In this document: piece by piece, positions 1 to 6,630 of the stretch | Layout: every line of letters begins with the position of its first letter | Position numbering within the stretch: the first letter of the stretch is position 1 | Assembly: GCA_031556525.1 (NCBI GenBank) | Contig: JAVBSS010000018.1 | Coordinates: 1 to 16,302 of the forward strand | Source of the DNA: JAVBSN01 sp031556525 | GTDB lineage: Bacteria; Bacillota; Clostridia; Lachnospirales; Lachnospiraceae | Reading direction: 5' to 3' | DNA length: 16,302 bases | Made by a program: the position numbers and the translations under genes | The notes under the pieces: generated by a model | What the model was told of the DNA's origin: nothing | The model's database searches: none | The model's input: only the letters and a program-made list of their open reading frames with translations

Positions 1-85
1 GAAAGTCCATCCTGACACTTCGTGAGGTGTTTTCGAACGAAAGTGGAGTGGATGTTACAAGAAAAAGTTTTGATGAATTTAATAC

Positions 86-158
86 GCCGACGTGGCTCAA
101 TTGGCAGAGCAGCTGACTTGTAATCAGCAGGTTATCGGTTCAAGTCCGATCGTCGGCT
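86..158 (+). tRNA. tRNA-Thr (anticodon TGT)
   Basis: A cloverleaf is visible. The 7-bp acceptor stem GCCGACG/CGTCGGC closes perfectly, the anticodon stem is GCTGA/TCAGC with loop CTTGTAA, and the T arm carries GGTTCAAGTCC. Position 158 is the unpaired discriminator base. No CCA is encoded after it, so the end must be added by a CCA-adding enzyme. It is the first visible gene of the tRNA cluster, and its promoter may lie before the window. Confidence 0.96.
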
Positions 159-217
159 CTGACTATATTAAGTCATAGTCACCAAGAAGTTAGTGTGAGA
201 AATCAGACTAATGATAT

Positions 218-291
218 GGACCTTTAGCTCAGCTGGTTAGAGCAATCGGCTCATAACCGATCGGTCCGGGGTTCGAGTCCCTGAAGGTCCA
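218..291 (+). tRNA. tRNA with CAT anticodon (elongator Met or Ile2)
   Basis: The acceptor stem GGACCTT/AAGGTCC is perfect. The anticodon stem is ATCGG/CCGAT with loop CTCATAA, giving anticodon CAT. The perfect first base pair (G1-C72) and normal D arm exclude initiator tRNA. CAT is shared by elongator tRNA-Met and by tRNA-Ile2, whose C34 is modified to lysidine by TilS. The body starting GGACCTTTAGCTCAG resembles, from memory, Firmicutes and mycoplasma tRNA-Ile2 more than elongator Met, but this cannot be settled here. No CCA is encoded. Confidence 0.94.
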
Positions 292-327
292 CTAATCAGA
301 TGATAAAGATTAAAAAACATAAAGTAA

Positions 328-401
328 GGCCTAGTGGCTCAGTTGGTTAGAGCGCCGCCCTGTCACGGCGGAGGTCGAGGGTTCGAGTCCCTTCTGGGTC
401 G
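328..401 (+). tRNA. tRNA-Asp (anticodon GTC)
   Basis: The acceptor stem GGCCTAG/CTGGGTC includes two G-U pairs. The anticodon stem is CCGCC/GGCGG with loop CTGTCAC, giving GTC. The T arm has GGTTCGAGTCC and the discriminator is G401, as expected for tRNA-Asp. No CCA is encoded. Confidence 0.95.
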
Positions 402-449
402 TTGCTAATTTATATTAGCTACGATAATAATAATAGAATAATATCCCAT

Positions 450-522
450 GGGATCATAGCTCAGCTGGGAGAGCACCTGCCTTACAAGCAGGGGGTCACA
501 GGTTCGAGCCCTGTTGGTCCCA
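450..522 (+). tRNA. tRNA-Val (anticodon TAC)
   Basis: The acceptor stem GGGATCA/TGGTCCC has one T-G pair. The anticodon stem is CCTGC/GCAGG with loop CTTACAA, giving TAC. The T arm has GGTTCGAGCCC and the discriminator is A522. No CCA is encoded. Confidence 0.95.
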
Positions 523-684
523 CTGACAGAGAACTTGATGAACACAAGCATAGCGAAGTGTGAATCTAGTCGTAGTCGTGTCACCACCCTTAGTGAGCAG
601 TAGCGAATTTAGAAGGTGACCTGACAGAAAACTGACACTTAGTGTAGTGGATGTTACGATACAGAGTTTTTTGTTAATAGATAT

Positions 685-770
685 GCCGGCGTGGCGGAAC
701 TGGCAGACGCACAGGACTTAAAATCCTGCGGGACTAATCTCCCGTACCGGTTCGATTCCGGTCGCCGGCA
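685..770 (+). tRNA. tRNA-Leu (anticodon TAA)
   Basis: This is a class II tRNA with acceptor stem GCCGGCG/CGCCGGC, anticodon stem CAGGA/TCCTG and loop CTTAAAA, giving TAA. The long variable arm is a hairpin (CGGGA...TCCCG), as required for Leu. The discriminator is A770 and no CCA is encoded. It is set apart from the tRNA-Val gene by about 160 nt. Confidence 0.96.
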
Positions 771-787
771 TTATATTATTATTTAAA

Positions 788-820
788 ATGTAATACAAAT
801 ACATTTGTATTACATATTTT
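788..820 (+). repeat. AT-rich inverted repeat between tRNA-Leu and tRNA-Arg
   Basis: Two perfect 13-nt arms (788-800 and 803-815) with a 2-nt centre are followed by a T-rich stretch. In RNA this would form a hairpin between two tRNAs. It could be a weak terminator, a processing signal or simply a spacer structure. Its low GC argues against efficient termination. Confidence 0.5.
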
Positions 821-831
821 TTTATGAATAC

Positions 832-905
832 GTGCGTTTAGCTCAGCTGGATAGAGCGTTTGGCTACGGACCAAAAGGTCGGGGGTTCGAATCCTCTAAC
901 GCACA
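832..905 (+). tRNA. tRNA-Arg (anticodon ACG)
   Basis: The acceptor stem GTGCGTT/AACGCAC is perfect. The anticodon stem is TTTGG/CCAAA with loop CTACGGA, giving ACG. A34 is expected to be deaminated to inosine by TadA, so the tRNA would read CGU, CGC and CGA. The T arm has GGTTCGAATCC and the discriminator is A905. No CCA is encoded. It is the last tRNA of the cluster. Confidence 0.96.
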
Positions 906-909
906 GTCA

Positions 910-948
910 AAAACTCCTTGTAAATCAAGTATTTACGAGGAGTTTTTT
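910..948 (+). terminator. Terminator of the tRNA cluster
   Basis: A 13-bp stem, ACTCCTTGTAAAT (913-925) with ATTTACGAGGAGT (931-943), holds one T-G pair and a 5-nt loop. It is extended by A-T pairs and followed by a run of T (944-948). This is a strong intrinsic terminator 7 nt after tRNA-Arg, separating the tRNA cluster from the gene at 1033. Confidence 0.9.
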
Positions 949-1032
949 ATAGTTATAATTTTATAAAACAGGTATTTTTAAATAGTAATTGTGACAGAAT
1001 AGAGTAAATATATAATGTAGGAGAATATTATA

Positions 1033-2265
1033 ATGCTGAAAAGAATATATAGAAATATGGATAAAAAAATAATAATAAAATTAAGTCTATTAATAGGCTT
1101 AATATTTCTAGTAGCTTGTAACAACATAGAGGATAATACCATATCCACGGAAATCAGTAGTATAGAGGAAGAAGATGCCGTTGATAAGGTAATTAATACC
1201 AATGGTGATATAAAAAATGATGTACCAACAGAAAATAATAATGTAAGTGAAGAGAATAAAGAAGAAAATGAAAAGATACAAATAATGATAGAGAATATGA
1301 CTATAGAAGAAAAAGTAGGTCAATTATTTCTAGTACATTGTAATGCTGATGATTATGACATGATGCAGTATAATGTAGGAGGAATTATATTATTTAACGA
1401 TAGTATTAAAGGTAAAGATATAGAAGGTATGAAAACTTATATTAATTTTTATCAAATAGCCGCTAAGATACCATTATTAGTAGGTGTTGATGAAGAAGGT
1501 GGAACAGTATCTAGAGTAGGTATTAATGGTAAATTAAGTGATAGTAGATTTAAGTCACCACAAGAATTATATGCAGAGGGTGGATTAGAATTAGTAGCAG
1601 AGTATGTTAAGTCAAAATCAACCATATTGAAGGAATTAGGATTTAATCTTAACCTTGCTCCAGTAGCGGATGTTTCAACAAATAAGGATGATTATATATA
1701 CAAAAGGACATTAGGGTTGAATGCCACACAGACAGCTGCATATATAACAACCGTTGTTATTGAGATGGATAAAATCAACATAGGTAGCACTTTAAAACAT
1801 TTCCCTGGTTATGGAAATAATAAAGACACTCATGAAAACATAGTTATAGATAATAGAGAGTATGATAATTTTGATAAGAACGATTTACAACCATTTAGAG
1901 CTGGAGTTTTGGCAGGTGCGGATTCAATATTAGTATCTCACAATATTGTGGAGTGTATTGATGATGAAAATCCTGCATCAATATCATACAAGGTTATTAA
2001 CCTTATAAGAGATAATCTGAAATTTGATGGTGTAGTTATGACTGATGATATGGGGATGAAGGGTATTGTGAATTATATGCCGGAAGATGAAGCTGCTATT
2101 CAAGCAATCTTGGCAGGTAATGATATGGTGATTAGTACGAATTATATTGTTCAAATAGAAGCAGTGATTAATGCTGTTCATGAAGATAGAATATCAGAAG
2201 ACAGATTAGATGAATCGGTTAGAAGAGTATTGACATGGAAATACAAACTAGGATTATTAGATTGA
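1033..2265 (+). CDS. GH3 beta-N-acetylhexosaminidase lipoprotein (NagZ-like)
   Basis: A glycoside hydrolase family 3 enzyme of the NagZ type, 410 aa. Known members remove terminal N-acetylglucosamine, typically from muropeptides during peptidoglycan turnover. The N-terminus is a lipoprotein signal: a positive stretch, a hydrophobic core, and lipobox L26-V-A-C29, so the mature protein should be anchored outside the cell membrane. An acidic, Asn/Glu-rich linker spans about residues 30-85. The catalytic domain shows VDEEGG (substrate loop), KHFPGYG at 255-261, then D265-T-H267, the Asp-His dyad that serves as general acid in NagZ, and TDDMGM at 337-342 with the Asp nucleophile. The usual GHG of the KHFPGHG motif is GYG here. 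The start ATG has AGGAG 9 nt upstream. Secretion as a lipoprotein matches Gram-positive NagZ; the enteric enzyme is cytoplasmic. Substrate specificity is inferred from the family. Confidence 0.88.
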   Translation: MLKRIYRNMDKKIIIKLSLLIGLIFLVACNNIEDNTISTEISSIEEEDAVDKVINTNGDIKNDVPTENNNVSEENKEENEKIQIMIENMTIEEKVGQLFLVHCNADDYDMMQYNVGGIILFNDSIKGKDIEGMKTYINFYQIAAKIPLLVGVDEEGGTVSRVGINGKLSDSRFKSPQELYAEGGLELVAEYVKSKSTILKELGFNLNLAPVADVSTNKDDYIYKRTLGLNATQTAAYITTVVIEMDKINIGSTLKHFPGYGNNKDTHENIVIDNREYDNFDKNDLQPFRAGVLAGADSILVSHNIVECIDDENPASISYKVINLIRDNLKFDGVVMTDDMGMKGIVNYMPEDEAAIQAILAGNDMVISTNYIVQIEAVINAVHEDRISEDRLDESVRRVLTWKYKLGLLD

Positions 2266-2331
2266 CATAAAAAGGTGTTTTTGATAGACTTGGTATATAT
2301 AACTAAATATAATTATTATAGGAGAAATATT

Positions 2332-3174
2332 GTGGAGAAAATATTAATTACAGGTTGCAATGGCCAATTAGGAAGAGCAATGAACATAGAGCTAGCAAAC
2401 GAAGAGTATGAATTGATTAATACAGATGTTGCAGATCTTGATATAACAGATATAGAAGCAGTTAGAGCATTTGTTAATGATGCTAGACCTTCGATTATTA
2501 TAAATTGTGCAGCTCATACAGCAGTAGATTTATGCGAGACACAATTAGATAGTGCATATAAGATTAATGCGATAGGACCAAGAAATCTTAGTATAGCGGC
2601 AACAGAAGTTGGAGCTAAGATGATACAGATATCTACAGATTATGTATTTGCAGGTGATGGAGATAAGCCATACGTTGAATTTGATAAGACTAATCCACAA
2701 AGTGCTTATGGAGCAACAAAGTTAGCTGGAGAGAACTTTGTTAAGGAATTTTCTGATAAATACTTCATAATCAGAACAGCGTGGCTATATGGTGATGGAA
2801 AGAATTTTGTTAAAACCATGCTAAGACTTGCAGAAGAAAATTCTGAAGTTAGAGTAGTAGGAGATCAATATGGAAGTCCTACAAGTGCTAAAGAATTAGC
2901 AAAGATGATTCATTATTTAATGAAGACAAGTAATTACGGTGTATTTCATGGTACTTGTGAAGGACAATGTTCATGGGCAGATTTTGCGAAAGAGATATTT
3001 AGATTAGCAGATAAAGCTACAGTTGTAACAGCAATTACATCGGATGAATATAAAGCAGCAGCTAAGAGACCTGCTTATTCAGTACTGGATAATTATATGT
3101 TAAGATTAACTAGTGATTTTACATTTGCTGATTGGGAAGATGCAATAGCAGATTACATCAAAGAAGTTATATAA
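2332..3174 (+). CDS. rfbD: dTDP-4-dehydrorhamnose reductase (RmlD/RfbD family)
   Basis: An extended short-chain dehydrogenase that by family would reduce dTDP-4-dehydrorhamnose to dTDP-L-rhamnose with NAD(P)H, the last step of rhamnose donor synthesis for cell-surface polysaccharide. The product is 280 aa. Visible motifs are the Rossmann GCNGQLG near the N-terminus, S-T102-D-Y-V-F, the catalytic Y126-xxx-K130 (in SAYGATKLAGE), RTAWLYG, and the C-terminal substrate region QYGSPTSA. I chose the GTG at 2332 because AGGAG lies 7 nt before it and the Rossmann strand EKILITG follows at once. An in-frame ATG at 2275 would add 19 unlikely residues with no ribosome site. No rmlA, rmlB or rmlC gene is nearby, so it may act with a distant cluster or on a related sugar. 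The gap to the gene upstream is 66 nt. Confidence 0.87.
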   Translation: MEKILITGCNGQLGRAMNIELANEEYELINTDVADLDITDIEAVRAFVNDARPSIIINCAAHTAVDLCETQLDSAYKINAIGPRNLSIAATEVGAKMIQISTDYVFAGDGDKPYVEFDKTNPQSAYGATKLAGENFVKEFSDKYFIIRTAWLYGDGKNFVKTMLRLAEENSEVRVVGDQYGSPTSAKELAKMIHYLMKTSNYGVFHGTCEGQCSWADFAKEIFRLADKATVVTAITSDEYKAAAKRPAYSVLDNYMLRLTSDFTFADWEDAIADYIKEVI

Positions 3175-3188
3175 GAGGATTAGGTGTT

Positions 3189-4187
3189 ATGGTAGAAGAT
3201 TATAATGTTAAAGATATATCAGTAGCACAGAGACAGATTCATATATTGTCACTATTATCAAGTAATCCACAAGGGTTTAGTATTAATGAACTTGTGGATA
3301 AATTAAGAAAATGGGATATAGAAGTAAGTAAGCGTACTATATCAAGAGATATAGATGAATTGTCTGCAAGTTATTCTGTTTTTGAAGAAGAGAGAAATGG
3401 TAAGACATATTTCTATGCTGATAGATATAACTTGAAAAATGTAGATTTAACTATTTCTGATATGATTTCTTTATCATTTATAAAAGAACTCTTAGCACCA
3501 TATAATAATACTGGTATTGGAGAAGATGGACTTAACATAATTGATAAGATTTTATCTGATACAGCACATATTAATAAAATGCATCTACAGGAAATGAAGA
3601 ACATAATACAGATTGTAGATGTGAAAAATAATAAAAATATAGATGTTAATGTTGAAACTGAGCAAATTATCAAGACGGCTATAGATAAACAACATAAATT
3701 AAATATTACTTATAGAAGTTTTTCGAATGACGAAGAAACAAGTAGAATAATAAGGCCATTTTCGATAGTATTTAATGATGGATATATGTGTGTAGAAGGT
3801 TTTTGTGAACTAAGAGAAGAGATACGTTCTTTTAGAATATCTAGAATCATGAGAGCAGATATATTAGATAATAAGTTCGAGATACCTAATGAGTATTTTG
3901 CTACAAGAAGAGATAATCAATTTATTCATTTGAGTGGTACTAATAAAGAGAATATAAAGATAGAATTTTATGGTAAGTCAGCTAGATTTGTGAAGGAATA
4001 TGATGGTCAAATAGCTGATAATATAGTTGATATTGATAACGGTATAATATTTGAAAAAGAGACAGCTATTACGGATGAGCTTATCAAGTGGATACTAGGA
4101 TATGGAAGTGGAGCAAAGGTTATAGAACCGCCTAGGTTAGTAGAGTTAATTAATGACGAGATAAAACACATGGTTGATATGTATTAA
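3189..4187 (+). CDS. WYL-domain transcriptional regulator
   Basis: A 332-aa DNA-binding regulator of the HTH-WYL-WCX type. An N-terminal winged helix (about residues 10-65, including SKRTISRDIDEL as recognition region) is followed by a WYL domain (about 159-240) with YRSFS, RIIRPFSIV and the FRISRI end. The C-terminal WCX part ends in GAKVIEPPRLVELI. The signature W-Y-L triplet appears here as G198-Y199-M200, so only the central Tyr is kept. WYL domains are thought to bind nucleic acid or nucleotide-like ligands and often control stress, DNA-damage or defence genes; the target here is unknown. The ATG at 3189 has AGAGGA 9 nt upstream; a longer in-frame start at 3132 would overlap the upstream gene heavily and is not favoured. 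It follows the RmlD gene by 14 nt, so the two are probably cotranscribed. Confidence 0.85.
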   Translation: MVEDYNVKDISVAQRQIHILSLLSSNPQGFSINELVDKLRKWDIEVSKRTISRDIDELSASYSVFEEERNGKTYFYADRYNLKNVDLTISDMISLSFIKELLAPYNNTGIGEDGLNIIDKILSDTAHINKMHLQEMKNIIQIVDVKNNKNIDVNVETEQIIKTAIDKQHKLNITYRSFSNDEETSRIIRPFSIVFNDGYMCVEGFCELREEIRSFRISRIMRADILDNKFEIPNEYFATRRDNQFIHLSGTNKENIKIEFYGKSARFVKEYDGQIADNIVDIDNGIIFEKETAITDELIKWILGYGSGAKVIEPPRLVELINDEIKHMVDMY

Positions 4188-4188
4188 T

Positions 4189-4255
4189 AAAAGTGGAGTG
4201 TCGCAAAATAACTAAATTCATGAGAATTTATGTTGTCTTGCGACACTCCACTTTT
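4189..4255. terminator. Large bidirectional terminator hairpin
   Basis: Perfect 18-nt inverted arms (4189-4206 and 4238-4255) flank a 31-nt centre that itself holds a 7-bp stem (4213-4219 with 4224-4230). Both ends are A4/T4, so the hairpin carries a T-run in either direction. It ends the WYL regulator gene (stop 2 nt before) on + and the tRNA-Gln gene on -. Confidence 0.88.
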
Positions 4256-4257
4256 AA

Positions 4258-4329
4258 CTGGGCTAGTAGGATTCGAACCTACAGATGACGGAGTCAGAGT
4301 CCGTTGCCTTACCATTTGGCGATAGCCCA
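4258..4329 (-). tRNA. tRNA-Gln (anticodon CTG)
   Basis: Read on the - strand, the acceptor stem TGGGCTA/TAGCCCA starts with the U1-A72 pair typical of bacterial tRNA-Gln. The anticodon stem is ACGGA/TCCGT with loop CTCTGAC, giving CTG (reads CAG). The T arm is GGTTCGAATCC and the discriminator is G. No CCA is encoded. It stands alone, in its own transcription unit with a clear promoter and terminator. Confidence 0.95.
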
Positions 4330-4341
4330 TCACAAGATTGT

Positions 4342-4370
4342 ATTATACACGATGAAAGTTGTGTTTTCAA
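4342..4370 (-). promoter_or_regulatory. Sigma-A promoter of tRNA-Gln
   Basis: On the - strand, TTGAAA (4365-4370), a 17-nt spacer and a perfect TATAAT (4342-4347) lie 12 nt before the mature tRNA 5' end. The predicted transcription start is about 6 nt before the tRNA, so the primary transcript would be almost the mature tRNA plus the terminator hairpin. Confidence 0.88.
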
Positions 4371-4455
4371 GGGATATTTTAAAATAGTTATACGGTATTA
4401 GAAAATATTTATTAACGGTTTAAAATAATTAGGATATAAATTTGAAATAATTACA

Positions 4456-4484
4456 TGGTAATATAAAAAAATATATAGTATAAT
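4456..4484 (+). promoter_or_regulatory. Possible promoter of the thioesterase-cvfB-ridA-CPBP operon
   Basis: A perfect TATAAT lies at 4479-4484. The hexamer 17 nt upstream (TGGTAA, 4456-4461) is a poor -35 match, so only the -10 is convincing. The stretch 4371-4557 holds no gene. An 8-bp hairpin (4518-4525 with 4536-4543) sits directly before the ribosome site of the thioesterase gene. Confidence 0.4.
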
Positions 4485-4557
4485 TAATCTGTTATGGATA
4501 TTTATGAGAAGAATTAGAATGGAAGTATTATTATGCTTCTATTAAGAGGTGCAATAT

Positions 4558-5265
4558 ATGTATACAGCAAACGAAACAGTAAGATATAGTGATGTTAATT
4601 CTAATAAATTAATTGGTATGTCGCAAATAGCCAAGTATTTTCAAGATTGTACATTGTGTCATTCAGAAAATATAGGTATGGGATTTGATTTCTTGGATAA
4701 GACACATAAAGCTTGGTTTTTAACAGGATGGCAGATAGTAGTGGATAGATTTCCGACTTTTAATGAGAAGATACAAGTTAGAACTTGGCCATATGATTTT
4801 AAAGGTGTGTATGGATATCGTAATTTTGATATTTTAGACGAAGAGGGTAAGCGCATTGCTTGGGCCAATTCGATATGGTTATATTTGAATATAGATACAA
4901 TGGGACCACTTAAGGCAACTAAAGAAGACTTAGAAGCATATAAGCTTGAGGATAGATTGGATATGGATTATCAACCAAGAAAGATTAAGTTAGATGGTGA
5001 GTCATATACAGAGAAAGCCTTTGCTATTAAGAAATCAGATATAGACAGTAATAATCACGTTAACAATTCTAAATATATATCATTTGCTGAAGAATATTTG
5101 CCAGATGATATGGATATTAAGCAAGTGAGAGTTGATTACAAACGAGCTGCAACATATGGAGAGACTTTGTTACCAGTAATATATGATAATGGAGAAGTAT
5201 TTTCAGTGGAATTATGTGGAGAAGATGGCAAATCAAATGTAATAGTAGAGTTTATGAGAAAGTAA
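4558..5265 (+). CDS. Acyl-ACP thioesterase (FatA/FatB family)
   Basis: A double hot-dog thioesterase of 235 aa, which by family hydrolyses acyl-acyl carrier protein to free fatty acid in the cytoplasm. The N-terminal hot dog includes RYSDVNSN and WFLTGWQIV. The second carries D163-x-N165-x-H167-VNNSKY, the Asp/Asn/His catalytic signature of plant and bacterial acyl-ACP thioesterases, followed by DYKRAATYGETL. In plant enzymes the matching segment holds Glu-Cys; here it appears to be Ala-Ala, as far as an alignment by eye can tell. I chose ATG 4558, with AGAGGTG 6 nt upstream. A GTG at 4549 lies inside that ribosome site and is rejected. It is the first gene of a likely four-gene operon, 82 nt before the S1-domain gene. 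Its chain-length preference cannot be read from sequence. Confidence 0.88.
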   Translation: MYTANETVRYSDVNSNKLIGMSQIAKYFQDCTLCHSENIGMGFDFLDKTHKAWFLTGWQIVVDRFPTFNEKIQVRTWPYDFKGVYGYRNFDILDEEGKRIAWANSIWLYLNIDTMGPLKATKEDLEAYKLEDRLDMDYQPRKIKLDGESYTEKAFAIKKSDIDSNNHVNNSKYISFAEEYLPDDMDIKQVRVDYKRAATYGETLLPVIYDNGEVFSVELCGEDGKSNVIVEFMRK

Positions 5266-5347
5266 CAGCAATAATAAAACAGTAGAGATATAAGAAGCGA
5301 GATGCAATAGTAACATAATAGAGTGGATAAGAAAGTAAGGTGTTAAG

Positions 5348-6181
5348 ATGATAGAATTAGGAAAATGGCAGGAATTAGTAGTATCTAGAAGTAAAGATTT
5401 TGGAGTTTATTTAAGTGATAAAGAAGATGATGGAGAGGCAGTATTACTTCCTAGAAAACAAGTTCCAGAAGGACTAAAAGCAGGAGATACAATAGAAGTA
5501 TTTATATATAAAGATTCAGAGGATAGATTAATTGCAACAGTGAATAGACCATACATAACTGTAGGTGAAATTGCTCCACTTAAGGTAGTTAATGTGACAG
5601 GTATTGGTGCTTTTATGGATTGGGGATTAGAAAAAGATATATTGCTTCCGTTTAAAGAACAAAAAAGTAAAGTTGTTGAGGGTAGAGAGTATCTTGTAAG
5701 AATGTATATAGATAAGAGTAGCAGGTTATGTGTATCTATGAAAGTATATGAAGATTTGTCAACGGATTCACCATATGAAAAAGACGATGACGTTACAGGA
5801 ATTATATATGATTACAAGGAAGACTTAGGAGCATTTGTAGCAATTGATAACAAGTATTCAGCTTTAATAGCTAGAAAAGAGTTGTTTAAGAGAGTATCTA
5901 TAGGTGATAGAGTAGAAGCTCGTGTTACAAATATTAGAGAAGATGGCAAGATAGATTTAAGTATTAGAAGACCTGCATATATGCAAATGGATGAAGATAG
6001 TGAGATGGTACTTCAATTAATAGAAAGTTGTGATGGTGTATTACCATTTACAGATAAGGCAGATCCAGAAGTAATTAAAAGTGAATTAGGATTAAGTAAG
6101 GCAGCGTTTAAACGAGCTGTAGGAAGATTACTTAAAGAAAAGAAAATCGAAATTACAGATAAAGAAATAAAATTAATATAA
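5348..6181 (+). CDS. cvfB: CvfB/YitL-like S1 RNA-binding protein
   Basis: A 277-aa protein matching the CvfB architecture: three S1-like beta-barrel units (about residues 8-66, 68-135 and 145-212) and a C-terminal winged-helix segment (about 218-277, with ELGLSKAAFKRAVGRLLKEKKI). Telling strings are GAFMDWGLEKDILLPF in the second unit, DLGAFVAIDNKYSALI in the third, and LSIRRPAY. In Staphylococcus, CvfB binds RNA and affects virulence and growth genes; a post-transcriptional role here is inferred. The ATG has AAGGTG 5 nt upstream. The next gene follows after 31 nt, consistent with one transcript. Confidence 0.86.
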   Translation: MIELGKWQELVVSRSKDFGVYLSDKEDDGEAVLLPRKQVPEGLKAGDTIEVFIYKDSEDRLIATVNRPYITVGEIAPLKVVNVTGIGAFMDWGLEKDILLPFKEQKSKVVEGREYLVRMYIDKSSRLCVSMKVYEDLSTDSPYEKDDDVTGIIYDYKEDLGAFVAIDNKYSALIARKELFKRVSIGDRVEARVTNIREDGKIDLSIRRPAYMQMDEDSEMVLQLIESCDGVLPFTDKADPEVIKSELGLSKAAFKRAVGRLLKEKKIEITDKEIKLI

Positions 6182-6212
6182 GAACAATATAACATGTAAG
6201 GAGTATTTTAAA

Positions 6213-6596
6213 ATGAAGAATATTATATCAACAGACAAAGCGCCAGCAGCAATAGGACCATATTCACAAGCAGTAGAGGTTAACGGAATAGTATATACAT
6301 CAGGTGTAATACCAATTGATCCAGCAACAAACACATTAGTTGAAGGTGATATTAAAGTTCAAGCAACACAAGTGCTTAGCAATCTTATAGCACTTTTAGA
6401 AGCATCTGGTGCAAATGCTGATAGCGTTATTAAAACAACAGTATTTATAAAAAATATGGATGAGTTTGCTACAATTAATGAAATCTACAGTACATTCTTT
6501 ACAGGTGAATGTCCAGCTCGTTCATGTGTAGAAGTTGCAAGATTACCTAAAGATGTATTGATTGAGATTGAAGCAATAGCAATTAAAAATGCATAG
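6213..6596 (+). CDS. ridA: RidA family enamine/imine deaminase
   Basis: A 127-aa protein of the YjgF/YER057c/UK114 (RidA) family, a trimeric cytoplasmic enzyme that hydrolyses reactive enamine/imine intermediates such as 2-aminoacrylate made by PLP-dependent dehydratases. It shows GPYSQA with Y17, the conserved R103 in PARSCVEVARLP and E120 in IEIEA, matching the key Tyr, Arg and Glu of Escherichia coli RidA. The length is standard. AAGGAG lies 9 nt before the ATG. It sits 31 nt after the S1-domain gene and 34 nt before the CPBP gene, so it is most likely translated from the same mRNA. Confidence 0.93.
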   Translation: MKNIISTDKAPAAIGPYSQAVEVNGIVYTSGVIPIDPATNTLVEGDIKVQATQVLSNLIALLEASGANADSVIKTTVFIKNMDEFATINEIYSTFFTGECPARSCVEVARLPKDVLIEIEAIAIKNA

Positions 6597-6630
6597 TATA
6601 TTTTAGGGATATATACAAGGAGAAGAATAA

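Noticed and set aside
405..587. A 60-codon - strand frame over the tRNA-Val gene
   Set aside because: It is the antisense reading of a tRNA; strings like RARTCDPLLVRQ are a familiar artefact of translating tRNA genes.
989..1016. TTGTGA-16-TATAAT as promoter for the NagZ-like gene
   Set aside because: The start point would fall at or inside the AGGAG ribosome site (1019-1023), leaving no usable leader. A -10-like TATAAT at 954-959 has no -35 outside the terminator.
978..1323. Two hydrophobic - strand frames opposite the NagZ-like gene start
   Set aside because: They are Ile/Tyr-rich shadows of an AT-rich coding region, with no ribosome site; the + strand gene is well supported.
2281..2313. 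TTGATA and TATAAT ahead of the RmlD-like gene as a promoter
   Set aside because: The spacing is 21 nt and the start would fall in the ribosome site; cotranscription with the gene upstream is equally likely.
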